The notes beneath the pieces were generated by a model that was not told the origin of the DNA, ran no database searches, and saw only the letters and a list, made by a program, of their open reading frames with translations. From positions 3,844,001 to 3,908,000 of the forward strand of contig NZ_CP050902.1 of the NCBI RefSeq assembly GCF_012272695.1: a DNA stretch of 64,000 nucleotides. Direction: 5' to 3'. The stretch is from Nocardioides sp. JQ2195. GTDB taxonomy: Bacteria > Actinomycetota > Actinomycetes > Propionibacteriales > Nocardioidaceae. The stretch's first letter is position 1. Each line of letters begins with the position of its first letter. Both the position numbers and the translations under genes were made by a program. Shown one piece after another: positions 42,297-51,940 of this stretch.

Positions 42297-44663
42297 TCAG
42301 ACCTCGACGCCACCGTCCGCCGGACCGCGACTGACGTCGAGCGAGCCGAAGGCCGCGGGCGGCTCGCGCCAGGGATCTGCCGGGTTGCCCGACCGGGCCG
42401 CCTCGATCGCGCGCCACACCCGCTCCGGGGTGCACGGGATGTCGATGTGGCGCACCCCCAGGTGGCTGACCGCATCGATGACCGCGCTCTGCACGGCCGG
42501 GGTGGAACCGAGCGAGCCGGACTCACCGATGCCCTTGGCGCCGAGCTCGTTGAGATCGGTGGTGGTCTCCGTGCTGGAGGCCTCGAAGCTGATCGTGTCG
42601 GCCGCCGTCGGCATCTGGTAGTCGGCGAAGGTCGAGGTGATCGGTTGTCCCTGCTCGTCGTTGACGAACTGCTCCCACAACGCCTGCGACATGCCCTGCG
42701 CGATGCCGCCGTGCTGCTGGCCCCTGACGATCGTCGGGTTGAGGACCCGGCCGCAGTCGTCGACGGCGACGTGCCGCAGCGGCACGACGTGCCCGGTCTC
42801 CGCGTCGACCTCCACGACCGAGACGTGGGCGCCGAAGGGGAACGTGGCGCCGTGCTGCGGCACGTCCAGGTCGGCGCGCAGGGTGACGCCGCGCTCGGCC
42901 GCCTCGGCCCCGAGCTCGCGCCAGGTGTACGTCGGGGTGGGGACGCCCGCGACCCGCAGGCCCTCGTCGCTCACCTCGATGTCATCGGGAGAGGCCTCGA
43001 GCAGCTCGGCCGCGAACGCGACCGCCTGCTCCCGGACGGCGCGAGCCGCGGCCGAGACGGCACTGCCGCCGAGCTGCAACGACCGCGAGCCACCGGTGCC
43101 ACCGCCGCTGGCGACGGCCGCCGTGTCGGACTGGACGTAGCTGATCGACTCGATCGGCACCCCGAGCCGGTCGGCCACCAGCATCGCGAACGACGTCGCG
43201 TGGCCCTGCCCGTGGGCCGAGGTCCCCGACATGACGACCACGGACCCGTCGGGCTCGATGCGGACGCTGCCGAGCTCGGTGCCGCCGAACCCGGTGATCT
43301 CGACGTAGGTCGACACCCCGATGCCGAGCAGCCTGGTCTCATCGGCTGCCCGGCGTCGACGCTGCTCGGCGCGCAGCACGTCGACGTCGGCCAGCCGCAA
43401 CGCCTCGGTCAGCGCCAGGTCGTAGTCACCGCTGTCGTAGGTCAGGCCGGTGCGCGTCGCATAGGGGAACGCGTCCTTCGGGATCAGGTTGCGGCGGCGA
43501 ACCTCCTCCGGCGACAGGTCGAGCTCGAGCGCGGCCAGGTCCATCAGGCGCTCCAGCATCGCCGCCGCCTCAGGACGGCCTGCTCCCCGGAAGGCGCCCA
43601 TCGGCGCGGTGTTGGTCAGCGCGGCGATGCCGGCGTAGTCGATCCTCGGGATCTCGTAGGGCCCCTGCGCCATGATGTGCGTCGGGCCGATCACCAGCGA
43701 GCCGCCGAAGCCGGCGTACGCCCCGCAGTCGCCGATGTTGCGGGCCCGCAGCCCGACGATCCGACCGTCGTGGGTCAGGCCGAGCTCGGCGAACTGCACC
43801 TGGCCACGGCCCTGCATCGACTGCATCGCCTCGCTGCGGGTCTCCGACCAGGCGACCGGGCGACCGAGCTGCCGGGCGGCGGCGACGACGGCTGCGTGGG
43901 TCCACGAGATCCCGGCCTTGCCGCCGAAGGCACCCCCGACGTGCGGCGTGACGACGCGGACCTGGCCCTTCTCCAGGCCGGTGAACTCCACCAGCAGGTC
44001 GCGGGCCAGGTGCGGGTGCTGGGTCGCGACGTACGCCGTCAGCTCGACGCCGTCGACCTGCCGCGGGTCGGCCAGGATCGCGTTGCCCTCGATCGGTGCG
44101 GTGGCGATGCGTTGGTTCTCGATCCGGGCGCGCACCACGACGTCGGCCCCGGCGAGCACGTCGCCCGCGTCCTCGGGGTGGATCGCGTGCACGGACTGGG
44201 CGATGTTCGAGCCCAGCTCGGGAAACTGGAGCGCCGCCTCGGGTGCCAGCGCCGCCTCCATGTCGACGGCCGCGGGCAGCTCGTCGTAGTCGACGTCGAC
44301 CAGCTCCGCGCCGTCGACCGCCTGCGCCCGTGTCTCGGCGACCACCAGCGCCACCGGGTCGCCGACGTAGCGCACGACTCCGTCGGCCAGCGGCGGATGG
44401 CCGACCCTGTCGTTGACCTTTGCGAACGGCGGCACCCACGCGGAGCCCAGCGTGGCGACCGTGTGCACCGCGAGGACACCGGGAGCACGCTCGGCCTCGG
44501 TGGTGTCGACGTCGACGATGCGGGCGTGGGCGAACGGGCTGCGCACGAAGACGGCCTGCGCGGTGCCCGGGATCCTCAGGTCGTCGACGTAGGTGCCGCG
44601 CCCCTCCAGGAGTTCCGGGTCCTCGACCCGGCGGACGTGGTTGCCGAGGATTGATCCGACCAT
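42297..44663 (-). CDS. xanthine dehydrogenase/CoxL family molybdopterin-binding subunit
   Basis: A 788-residue large subunit of the molybdenum hydroxylase family. GGAFGGK is at 243-249, [10 protein letters not shown] at 356-365, and the catalytic Glu is Glu714 in KGIGESG. The loop GAFRGAGRP is that of form II CoxL-like enzymes and aldehyde oxidases; the AYxCSFR of true CO dehydrogenase is absent, so CO oxidation is not supported. Medium (FAD) and small (2Fe-2S) subunit genes and the cofactor genes are not adjacent. Substrate unknown. Confidence 0.92.
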   Translation of the reverse strand: MVGSILGNHVRRVEDPELLEGRGTYVDDLRIPGTAQAVFVRSPFAHARIVDVDTTEAERAPGVLAVHTVATLGSAWVPPFAKVNDRVGHPPLADGVVRYVGDPVALVVAETRAQAVDGAELVDVDYDELPAAVDMEAALAPEAALQFPELGSNIAQSVHAIHPEDAGDVLAGADVVVRARIENQRIATAPIEGNAILADPRQVDGVELTAYVATQHPHLARDLLVEFTGLEKGQVRVVTPHVGGAFGGKAGISWTHAAVVAAARQLGRPVAWSETRSEAMQSMQGRGQVQFAELGLTHDGRIVGLRARNIGDCGAYAGFGGSLVIGPTHIMAQGPYEIPRIDYAGIAALTNTAPMGAFRGAGRPEAAAMLERLMDLAALELDLSPEEVRRRNLIPKDAFPYATRTGLTYDSGDYDLALTEALRLADVDVLRAEQRRRRAADETRLLGIGVSTYVEITGFGGTELGSVRIEPDGSVVVMSGTSAHGQGHATSFAMLVADRLGVPIESISYVQSDTAAVASGGGTGGSRSLQLGGSAVSAAARAVREQAVAFAAELLEASPDDIEVSDEGLRVAGVPTPTYTWRELGAEAAERGVTLRADLDVPQHGATFPFGAHVSVVEVDAETGHVVPLRHVAVDDCGRVLNPTIVRGQQHGGIAQGMSQALWEQFVNDEQGQPITSTFADYQMPTAADTISFEASSTETTTDLNELGAKGIGESGSLGSTPAVQSAVIDAVSHLGVRHIDIPCTPERVWRAIEAARSGNPADPWREPPAAFGSLDVSRGPADGGVEV

Positions 44664-44708
44664 GCTCGGGACACTACTCCCGACCCGGTGCGCTGCTGTC
44701 TGGTCGGA

Positions 44709-46040
44709 TCACGGTCGAGCCTTCCGGTTCGCGGCGATCACCGCCGCGAACCAGTCGTAGGACTTCTTCGTCGTGCGCTTCTGGGTCTCGTAGTCGACGT
44801 GCACCAGCCCGAAGCGCTGGGTGTAGCCCTCCGACCACTCGAAGTTGTCGATCAGCGACCACGTGAAGTAGCCACGCACGTCGACGCCCTCGTCGATCGC
44901 GGCGGCCACGGCCCGCAGGTGGGAGTCGAGGTAGTCGATGCGTGGTTGGTCGTCGACCACGCCGTCCACGTCGGGACCGACGTTGTAGGAGCAGCCGGAC
45001 TCCGTGATGACGACCGGCGGCAGGTCGTCGTAGCGCCTGTCCAGGGTGACCAGCTGCTCCCGGAGGCCGTCGGGGACCACCGGCCAGTTGAGGTCGGTCG
45101 TCGGGTAGCCCTCGATGTCGCGGTGGTCGAAGGGCATCTCCGAGCCCTCGGCGGCAGCCGCCACGAGGTACGGGTTGTAGTAGTTGACGCCGTAGAAGTC
45201 GAGCGGCTGGTTGATCACCGCCAGGTCGTCTTCGGGTTGGTCGGCGAAGAACGGGGCGAGGTCCTCGGGATGGGCTCCGGTGAGCATCGGGTCGGCGAAG
45301 AGGTTGTTCCACAGGTCGTCGAAGAGGCCGGTCGCGGCCAGGTCGCCGTCGGAGTCGCTCGCGGTCCACATCGGGGCGTGGTTGTTGGCGCAGCCGACCT
45401 GTTTCGCACCACCCGCACGGAGTGCCTGGGCACCCCGTCCGTGGGCCAGCAACAGGTGGTGGGCCGCAGGGAGTGCGTCGAACATCAGCGCCTTGCCCGG
45501 CGCATCGATGCCGAGGGCATAGCCCATCAGGCTGGCTACGTTGGGCTCGTTGACCGGGACCCACTGGGCCACCCGGTCACCGAAGCGCTCGGCGCAGATC
45601 GCGGCGTACTCCCCGAAGCGCTCGGCGGTCTCGCGGGCGAGCCAGCCGCCTGCGTCCTCCAGGGCCTGCGGGAGGTCCCAGTGGTAGAGCGTGGCCATCG
45701 GCTCGATGCCGGCCTCGAGGAGCTCGTCGAGGACGCGGTCGTAGAACGCGACGCCCTCGGCATTGACGGCACCGGAACCCGTCGGGCGGATCCGTGGCCA
45801 GGCGATCGAGAGCCGATAACCGTCGACACCGAGGCCCTTGAGGAGGGCGACGTCCTCGGCGTACCGGTGGTAGTGGTCGCAGGCCTGCTCCCCCGACGAA
45901 CCGTCGACGATCCGGCCGGGTTCGGCGCAGAAGGTGTCCCAGATGCTGGGTCCACGTCCGCCCGCGGTCACCGCGCCCTCGATCTGGTACGCCGCCGTGC
46001 TGGCACCGAAGCGGAAGGTGGGCGGGAGGTCGATGCTCAC
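44709..46040 (-). CDS. GH1 family beta-glucosidase
   Basis: A 443-residue (beta/alpha)8 glycosidase, cytoplasmic with no signal. Acid/base Glu165 is in VNEPN and nucleophile Glu347 in ITESG (usually ITENG). FGASTAAYQIEG near the start and GYFTWSLIDNFEWSEGY near the end are textbook GH1 blocks. GTG at 46040 is preferred to a TTG ten codons upstream because the fold starts there. No sugar transporter or regulator is next to it. Divergent from the pirin gene. Confidence 0.92.
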   Translation of the reverse strand: MSIDLPPTFRFGASTAAYQIEGAVTAGGRGPSIWDTFCAEPGRIVDGSSGEQACDHYHRYAEDVALLKGLGVDGYRLSIAWPRIRPTGSGAVNAEGVAFYDRVLDELLEAGIEPMATLYHWDLPQALEDAGGWLARETAERFGEYAAICAERFGDRVAQWVPVNEPNVASLMGYALGIDAPGKALMFDALPAAHHLLLAHGRGAQALRAGGAKQVGCANNHAPMWTASDSDGDLAATGLFDDLWNNLFADPMLTGAHPEDLAPFFADQPEDDLAVINQPLDFYGVNYYNPYLVAAAAEGSEMPFDHRDIEGYPTTDLNWPVVPDGLREQLVTLDRRYDDLPPVVITESGCSYNVGPDVDGVVDDQPRIDYLDSHLRAVAAAIDEGVDVRGYFTWSLIDNFEWSEGYTQRFGLVHVDYETQKRTTKKSYDWFAAVIAANRKARP

Positions 46041-46075
46041 ACCGTCGAACCTAGAGGTTTCCGCCGGCAAATACA

Positions 46076-46786
46076 GTGGACCCCGTGGAGATCCATCGGG
46101 CCGGCGACCGCTTCGTCACCGCGGGCGAGGGTCGGGAGACACGACACTCGTTCTCCTTCGGCTCCCACTACGACCCGGCCAACCTGCGCTTCGGACTGCT
46201 GGTCTGCCACAACGACGAGCTGGTCCAGCCCGGCAGCGGCTATCCCGACCACCCGCACAGCAACCTCGAGATCGTGACCTGGGTGCTCGGCGGGTCCCTG
46301 CGGCACCAGGACTCGCAGGGCAACGGCGGCGTGGTCGAGCCGGGTCGGGTCCAGGCCATGTCGGCCGGCGCCGGCGTGGTGCATGCCGAGACCGTCGACG
46401 TCGCCTCGGGCCCGACCCGCTTCCTCCAGACCTGGCTGCTTCCGGACCAGCCCGGCGGCGCCGCGTCGTACTCCTCGGGGGCCGTCGAGCCGGGGGCTGA
46501 GTGGACGCCGCTCGCCTCGGGGAGCCACCCCGATTCCGCGGCACGGATCGGCGCCGGCGCCGCCACCCTCTGGGCGGCGCGGCTGCGCGCGGGCGAGTCG
46601 GTCGAGGTGCCCGAGGTGCCGCACGCGCACCTGTTCCTGGCCTCCGGAGCAGCCGGCATCACCGGCAGCGGCGACGCTGCCCTCGTGGCCTCCGACGCCG
46701 TACGGCTGAGCGGCGAAGGGGCCCGCGTCGTCGCGACCATGCCGACGGAGATGCTGCTCTGGACGTTTGCCACAATGACCCCGTGA
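46076..46786 (+). CDS. pirin family protein
   Basis: A 236-residue bicupin. The metal ligands of the N-terminal cupin are present: His59 and His61 (DHPHSNLE) and His103 and Glu105 (VVHAET). Bacterial pirins act as quercetinase-like dioxygenases or redox-linked regulators; which applies here is unknown. Starts GTG at 46076, 35 nt from the GH1 start. It overlaps the DUF3592 gene by 4 nt (GTGA). Confidence 0.9.
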   Translation: MDPVEIHRAGDRFVTAGEGRETRHSFSFGSHYDPANLRFGLLVCHNDELVQPGSGYPDHPHSNLEIVTWVLGGSLRHQDSQGNGGVVEPGRVQAMSAGAGVVHAETVDVASGPTRFLQTWLLPDQPGGAASYSSGAVEPGAEWTPLASGSHPDSAARIGAGAATLWAARLRAGESVEVPEVPHAHLFLASGAAGITGSGDAALVASDAVRLSGEGARVVATMPTEMLLWTFATMTP

Positions 46787-47313
46787 GCCAGCACCAGAAC
46801 GCCGCCTTCCGACCCATCGCGTGGGCACTCCTGCTGATCGGGGTGGTCCTGGTCGCGGTGGGGGTCTGGGGCATCACGCACGACTGGAACGTCACCCAGG
46901 AGTGGGGCACACCGCAGGTCCTGAGCACGAATGCGGGCCCGGTCCAGCTCAGCCTGGTCGGGTTGGCGGCGGGCTTCCTGTTGTTCGTCGTCGCTGGGCT
47001 GGCCCTCGTGGTCACCAAGCCCGGCGGTCCCAGCCGCGAGGAGCAGCTGATCGCCGACGGAACGCACACGATGGCGACGGTCGTCGACCGCGGGTACGGC
47101 GCTTTCGGCGAGAGCACCATGGTCAACACGCGGGTCTGGTTCGAGTTCACCGATGCCTCCGGTGCCACGCACCGCATCGACAAGCGGCTGCAGATCACGC
47201 AGCAGGACCCGATCGAGAACGGCCAGAGGACCCAGCTCTGGTACGACCCGGCCGCGCCCGACGACAAGGACCGCATCGTGGTCCAGCTGCACCGGGAGCA
47301 CCGACCCTTCTGA
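46783..47313 (+). CDS. DUF3592 domain membrane protein
   Basis: A 176-residue protein with two membrane helices (about 11-31 and 56-80) and a soluble beta-rich C-terminal domain (AVVDRGYGAFGE..WFEFTDASGATHRI, and QLWYDPAAPDDKDR near the end) typical of DUF3592. The GTG start overlaps the pirin stop. Function unknown. Confidence 0.82.
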   Translation: MSQHQNAAFRPIAWALLLIGVVLVAVGVWGITHDWNVTQEWGTPQVLSTNAGPVQLSLVGLAAGFLLFVVAGLALVVTKPGGPSREEQLIADGTHTMATVVDRGYGAFGESTMVNTRVWFEFTDASGATHRIDKRLQITQQDPIENGQRTQLWYDPAAPDDKDRIVVQLHREHRPF

Positions 47314-47350
47314 GTCCCGCGGCTCTCGCGGCGCGGCGGGGCGGGGCGGG

Positions 47351-48241
47351 TCAGCGGAGGACGGAGACCGCTCCGGGGACCACCTCGAGGGTCACCTCTG
47401 CGGCACCGAGCACGCCCAGCGGCTCTCCGTCGCCGCCCATCGCGGTGTCGGGAGATGCCGTGAACGTGACGGAGCGCCCCCGGAAGACGTGCACCGGGTC
47501 GAGCTCGACGTGCCCGCCGTCGTAGACCTTGGGGAACGATCGGATCATGTCGAACCGGCCGGCCGCCTCGATCACGACGATGTCGAGCTCACCGTCGTCG
47601 ACCGACGCCGGAGGCGCGATCAGCATCCCGGACCCGTAGTAGCCGGAGTTGGCCACGACCACCGTGGCCGCCGTGAACGTGCGGGTCAGCCCGTCGATCC
47701 GCACCGTGTAGGAGCTCGGCCTGAAGGTCGCCAGGGAGCGTACGGCGGAAGCGGGGTACTGGAGCTTCTTCGGCAGCCACCGGACCCGGTTCACCAGCTC
47801 GGCAGTGCTCGCGTCGACGCCGGCGTAGACCGATCCGGCCACCACCCGGGCCGAGCCGTCGGCGAGCGTCGCCCGGATCAGGTCGGTCGGCGTCGGCTCC
47901 GCGTCGAGGAGGATCCGTGCCACGGAGGCGGGGTCGTCGGGCAGGCCGAGCATCCGGGCGAAGTCGTTGCCGCGCCCGGCAGGGACGATGCCGAGCACGC
48001 CCCCGGCCGCGGCCACCTCGCCGGCGATCGAGGAGAGCATGCCGTCACCCCCGACCGAGACCACCACGTCACCGCGGGCGACCGCGGTCGCGACGAGGTC
48101 CACGGTTGCCCGCGGCCCCGGCGAGTAGGTCACCTCGACCTCGGCGCCGGCCTCGCGCAGGATCCGTGCGACCGGCACGACGGCCGCGGGGGCCGCGCCA
48201 CCACCGGAGATGGGGTTGACCAGGAACGTGAAGGCCCTCAC
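47351..48241 (-). CDS. diacylglycerol kinase family lipid kinase (DagK/YegS-like)
   Basis: A 296-residue lipid kinase. The ATP-binding loop SVGGDGMLS holds GGDG at 64-67, GRGNDFAR is at 89-96, and the C-terminal beta domain has IAPPASVDDGELDIVVI. GTG at 48241 overlaps the AGPS-like stop (GTGA), so the two are coupled. Together with the AGPS-like enzyme and glpD this suggests glycerolipid or ether-lipid handling. Natural lipid unknown. Confidence 0.92.
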   Translation of the reverse strand: MRAFTFLVNPISGGGAAPAAVVPVARILREAGAEVEVTYSPGPRATVDLVATAVARGDVVVSVGGDGMLSSIAGEVAAAGGVLGIVPAGRGNDFARMLGLPDDPASVARILLDAEPTPTDLIRATLADGSARVVAGSVYAGVDASTAELVNRVRWLPKKLQYPASAVRSLATFRPSSYTVRIDGLTRTFTAATVVVANSGYYGSGMLIAPPASVDDGELDIVVIEAAGRFDMIRSFPKVYDGGHVELDPVHVFRGRSVTFTASPDTAMGGDGEPLGVLGAAEVTLEVVPGAVSVLR

Positions 48242-49794
48242 GGGATCAGCACCCCTGGGTTCAGGATCGAGGTCGGGTCGAGCTCGGCCTTGACCGCGCG
48301 CAGGATGCGCACGCCGACCTCGCCGACCTCCTGCGCCAACCACTGCTTGTGGTCGGTGCCGACCGCGTGGTGGTGGGTGATCGTGGCACCGGCGTCGATC
48401 ATCGCCTGGCTGGCCCTCGCCTTGGCCGCGGCCCACTGCTCCAGCGGAGCGTCGTCGGCGGGTGCCGCGACCGTGAAGTAGAGCGAGCAGCCGGTCTCGT
48501 AGACGTGGGAGATGTGGCACAGCACCAAGGACTTCTCGCCCAGGGCCTCGGTCAGCGCGCCCTTGACGGCTGCGTAGAGAGCGTCGCGGTTCGACCAGAA
48601 CGTCGCGGTCTCGACGGTCTCGACGAGCACGCCGACGTCGAGCAGCGAGTCGCGCAGGTAGGGCGCGTGGAAGCGGCCCTCGGCCCAGGCCGCACCGCGT
48701 TCCTCGCCCAACGAGGTGCCGCCGAGCTCCTCGAGCGCTGCGGTGATCGGCTCGCGACGGTTGATGGAGTCCTCGAAGCCGACGATCATCAGGCACCCGC
48801 CGCTGGAGTCACCCCCCACGTCGGACTGGGAGGCGAGGTTGAGCATCGTCTCCGCCTCGTCGGAGAGGCGCAGCACGGTCGGCATGAGCCCGTTCTGGGC
48901 CAGGTGGCGCATCGCATCGGCACCGGCGTCGAAGGACGGAAACTGCCAGGCCTCGTAGGCCTTGGTCTCGGGGAGCTTCTTCACCCGCACCCGCACGGCG
49001 GTGATGATGCCGAAGGCACCCTCCGAGCCGAGCGCGAGCTGGCGCAGGTCGGGACCCGCTGCGTTGGCCGGTGAGGTGCCCACCTCGAGCGTGCCCTGCG
49101 GGGTGGCCAGGGTCAGGCCCATCACCATGGCGTCGAAGCGTCCGTAGCCGGCGCTGGACTGGCCGCTGGAGCGGGTCGCGGCGAAGCCGCCGATGGTTGC
49201 GAACTCGAAGGACTGGGGGTAGTGGCCGAGCATCAGGCCCTCTGCGGCGAGCAGCGCCTCCGCCTCGGGCCCGCGCAGACCGGGCTCGAGGACGACGGTC
49301 ATGGAGACCTTGTCGACCTCGCGCACCGCCTTCATCCGGCCCAGGTCGACCGAGAGCACACCGGCGTACCCCTCACGACGGGCAACGAGGCCGCCGGTCA
49401 CCGAGGTGCCCCCACCGAACGGGACCAGCGCGACGTGGTGCCGCACAGCGAGGTCGATCAGGGCGACGACGTCGTCGTGGGAGCCCGGTCGGACCACCGC
49501 GTCAGGGGCGTCGGCCAGGTCGCCGGAGCGCGCCTTGAGGAGGTCCGGCGTGGACTTGCCACGGGTGCGGAGACGGCGGTGCTCGTCGTCGGTCAGCACG
49601 TGGTCGTCACCGAGGAGCCGGCGCAGCTCGGCCAGCACCTCGTCGGGGAGGCCGACGGCCGGCAGCGCGACCTCCTCGACCGCGGGGGTGTCACGGACAC
49701 CGAGGGCCAGCTCGACCAGGCCGCGGGTGGACTCGGGAAGGGGCGCGGCCTGGGCCGGGTCGCCCCAACGGTTCGGGTGCATCTCTGTGGTCAT
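48238..49794 (-). CDS. FAD-binding oxidase/alkyl-DHAP synthase-like flavoprotein
   Basis: A 518-residue VAO-family flavoprotein. The FAD pyrophosphate loop PFGGGTSVTGG is at 125-135 and the HHH motif of alkyldihydroxyacetonephosphate synthase is at 474-476 in THHHAVGTDH. AGPS swaps the acyl group of acyl-DHAP for a fatty alcohol, making ether lipids. ATG at 49794. It lies divergent from a TetR gene with only 17 nt between start codons, and glpD follows the TetR gene. From memory, the M. tuberculosis locus Rv2249c-Rv2252 has the same order. Actual ether-lipid synthesis is unproven. Confidence 0.9.
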   Translation of the reverse strand: MTTEMHPNRWGDPAQAAPLPESTRGLVELALGVRDTPAVEEVALPAVGLPDEVLAELRRLLGDDHVLTDDEHRRLRTRGKSTPDLLKARSGDLADAPDAVVRPGSHDDVVALIDLAVRHHVALVPFGGGTSVTGGLVARREGYAGVLSVDLGRMKAVREVDKVSMTVVLEPGLRGPEAEALLAAEGLMLGHYPQSFEFATIGGFAATRSSGQSSAGYGRFDAMVMGLTLATPQGTLEVGTSPANAAGPDLRQLALGSEGAFGIITAVRVRVKKLPETKAYEAWQFPSFDAGADAMRHLAQNGLMPTVLRLSDEAETMLNLASQSDVGGDSSGGCLMIVGFEDSINRREPITAALEELGGTSLGEERGAAWAEGRFHAPYLRDSLLDVGVLVETVETATFWSNRDALYAAVKGALTEALGEKSLVLCHISHVYETGCSLYFTVAAPADDAPLEQWAAAKARASQAMIDAGATITHHHAVGTDHKQWLAQEVGEVGVRILRAVKAELDPTSILNPGVLIP

Positions 49795-49814
49795 GTGTTA
49801 CAGTGTTACACATG
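49792..49814. promoter_or_regulatory. 23-bp palindrome spanning both divergent start codons, probable TetR operator
   Basis: Near-perfect palindrome with CATGTGTTACA on the left and TGTTACACATG on the right of a single centre base; only two mirrored positions differ. It covers the AGPS-like ATG (49794) and the TetR ATG (49812). Any bound repressor would block both starts. Confidence 0.8.
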
Positions 49815-50384
49815 ACGTCAATCCGTCACAAGGCGTATCTCGAAGCAGCCCGCGAGTGCATCCTCGACGTGGGCTGGAAGCGCACCACCCTGACCGACGT
49901 GGCCCGACGCGCCGGCGTCTCCCGGATGACGATCTATCGCGCCTGGCCCGACATGGCCACGCTGCTCGCCGACCTGATGACCCAGGAGTGGCTCGTCATG
50001 CTCGGCGCCGTCCAGAGCTCGACCGACCAGGTACCGACGCCGCGGCGGATCGCGGACGGAATGATCGCTGCCCTCGGCGCACTGCGGCAGAACCCCTTGC
50101 TGCGCCGCATCATCGAGCTCGACCCCGAGCTGCTGCTCCCCTACCTGGTCGACCGTCGGGGCCGCTCGCAGGAGGCGATCCTCGACTTCCTGCTCCCCCA
50201 GATCATTGCCGGCCAGGAGGCCGGAACCATCCGGGGCGGCGATCCGGTCGTGCTGGCCCGCACCCTGGTGCTGGCCGCGCACGGCCTGGCCCTGTCGGCG
50301 CAGACCATGGCAGACGGCGCGATCACCGAGCAGGACCTCAGCACCACCTTCGCCGAGCTGATCACCGGAGGCCTCACCCCATGA
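49812..50384 (+). CDS. TetR/AcrR family transcriptional regulator
   Basis: A 190-residue regulator with an N-terminal helix-turn-helix at about 8-55 (LTDVARRAGVSRMTIYRAWPD). The C-terminal domain is all-helical. It overlaps the glpD start as ATGA and faces the AGPS-like gene across the palindrome at 49792-49814. It probably controls both directions. GTG at 49803 is in frame, but ATG at 49812 keeps the palindrome outside the protein. Confidence 0.9.
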   Translation: MTSIRHKAYLEAARECILDVGWKRTTLTDVARRAGVSRMTIYRAWPDMATLLADLMTQEWLVMLGAVQSSTDQVPTPRRIADGMIAALGALRQNPLLRRIIELDPELLLPYLVDRRGRSQEAILDFLLPQIIAGQEAGTIRGGDPVVLARTLVLAAHGLALSAQTMADGAITEQDLSTTFAELITGGLTP

Positions 50385-51940
50385 CTGCCGCAGTCACGAG
50401 CCACCCCCTCGACTCCGACGCTGCCCGCATCCGCTCCGGCACCGCGGGCCTCCCGGAGGAGACCGACGTCCTCGTCATCGGCCTGGGCATCACCGGGGCC
50501 GGCGTCGCCCTCGACGCCGCCTCGCGCGGCCAGCGCGTGGTCGCCGTCGACGCGTTCGACCTCGCCTTCGGCACGTCCCGCTGGTCCTCCAAGCTGGTCC
50601 ACGGCGGCCTGCGCTACCTCGCCAGGCTGCAGCTCGGCGTGGCCCACGAGAGCGCGGTCGAGCGCGGCATCCTGATGGAGCGCACCGCCCCCCACCTGAC
50701 CCACGCGATGCCGATGCTGCTGCCGCTGATGTCGAGCGTCAAGCACACGCAGGCGGCCCTCGCAGCAACCGGGTTCGTGGCCGGCGACATGCTCCGACGG
50801 GGGGCGCACACCAGTCGGGAGACGCTGCCGCGTCCACGGCGCATCTCACGCACGGAGGCGCTGGCCCTGGCGCCGACCCTGCGCCGTGCCGGGCTCCGTG
50901 GGGGACTGCTGTCCTGGGACGGCCAGCTTGAGGACGACGCCCGGCTGGTCACCTGCATCGCGCGTACGGCGGTCGCCCACGGCGCCGACGTACGCAACCA
51001 CGCGCGGGTGGTCAGCGCGACCGGCAGCGGCGCGGTGCTGCGCGACGAGCGCACCGGCGCGGAGACCACCATCCGGGCGAAGAAGGTCATCAACGCCACG
51101 GGAGTCTGGGCCGCCAGCATCGTCGACGTCGACCTCAAGCCCAGCCGTGGCACGCACCTGGTGCTGCGGGCGAGCACTCTTCCCGGCCTGACCACGGCCG
51201 TGACCGCCCCCATCCCCGGCAGCACGAACCGGTTCGCGCTGGTCCTGCCCCAGCCCGACGGCACCCTCTACGTCGGCCTCACCGACGAAGAGGTCGAGGG
51301 CGAGATCCCCGACGTGCCCGAGCCCTCCGAGGCCGAGATCGGCTTCCTGCTCGACGTCGTGGCCGCCGCGTTCGACCGCCCGCTGCACCGCTCCGACGTG
51401 ATCGGGGCGTACGCCGGGCTGCGGCCGCTGCTGCGCAGTGACGGCAGCACCTCCGACCTGTCCCGCGAGCACGCGGTGCTCGTGTCGGAGACCGGCGTGA
51501 TCACGATCGTCGGCGGCAAGCTGACCACCTATCGCCAGATGGCCGAGGACGCCGTGGATGCCACCGGCCTGGCCGACGGGCGTTGCCGCACCCGCGAGCT
51601 GCCCCTGCTCGGCGCCGCCGACCGCGGCCGGCTCGCCGCCCTCGAGGAGCCGGCCCGCCTGGTCCGACGCTTCGGCACCGAGGCGGCACTCGTGCTGCAG
51701 AACGCCCGCACCGTCACCGGCCTGGCCGACGACGAGCTGCTGGCGCCGATCGCCGACACGGTGCCGGTCACCCTGGCCGAGCTGGTCTTCGGCGTCACGC
51801 ACGAGGGCGCGGTCGACGTCGACGACCTCCTGGACCGGCGTACCCGCGTCGGTCTCGTGCCCGCCGACCGCGAGCTAGCCGTCCCCGCCGCGGAGCGGGC
51901 GCTTCAGCTGGCCGCCATCCACATGACTTCCCAGATGTGA
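50381..51940 (+). CDS. glpD: glycerol-3-phosphate dehydrogenase, aerobic, FAD-dependent
   Basis: A 519-residue flavoprotein oxidising glycerol-3-phosphate to DHAP and feeding electrons to the quinone pool. The Rossmann motif VIGLGITGAGVALDAASRG is near 32-50, SSKLVHGGLRYL near 76-87 and TIVGGKLTTYR is the C-terminal FAD loop. ATG at 50381 overlaps the TetR stop, with GGAGG at 50367-50371. DHAP made here is the backbone for the AGPS-like enzyme. Its end overlaps the convergent VOC gene by 37 nt. Confidence 0.94.
   Translation: MTAAVTSHPLDSDAARIRSGTAGLPEETDVLVIGLGITGAGVALDAASRGQRVVAVDAFDLAFGTSRWSSKLVHGGLRYLARLQLGVAHESAVERGILMERTAPHLTHAMPMLLPLMSSVKHTQAALAATGFVAGDMLRRGAHTSRETLPRPRRISRTEALALAPTLRRAGLRGGLLSWDGQLEDDARLVTCIARTAVAHGADVRNHARVVSATGSGAVLRDERTGAETTIRAKKVINATGVWAASIVDVDLKPSRGTHLVLRASTLPGLTTAVTAPIPGSTNRFALVLPQPDGTLYVGLTDEEVEGEIPDVPEPSEAEIGFLLDVVAAAFDRPLHRSDVIGAYAGLRPLLRSDGSTSDLSREHAVLVSETGVITIVGGKLTTYRQMAEDAVDATGLADGRCRTRELPLLGAADRGRLAALEEPARLVRRFGTEAALVLQNARTVTGLADDELLAPIADTVPVTLAELVFGVTHEGAVDVDDLLDRRTRVGLVPADRELAVPAAERALQLAAIHMTSQM

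Noticed and set aside
42297..44663. Aerobic carbon monoxide dehydrogenase
   Set aside because: The form I AYxCSFR active-site loop is absent and the other two subunits are not adjacent.
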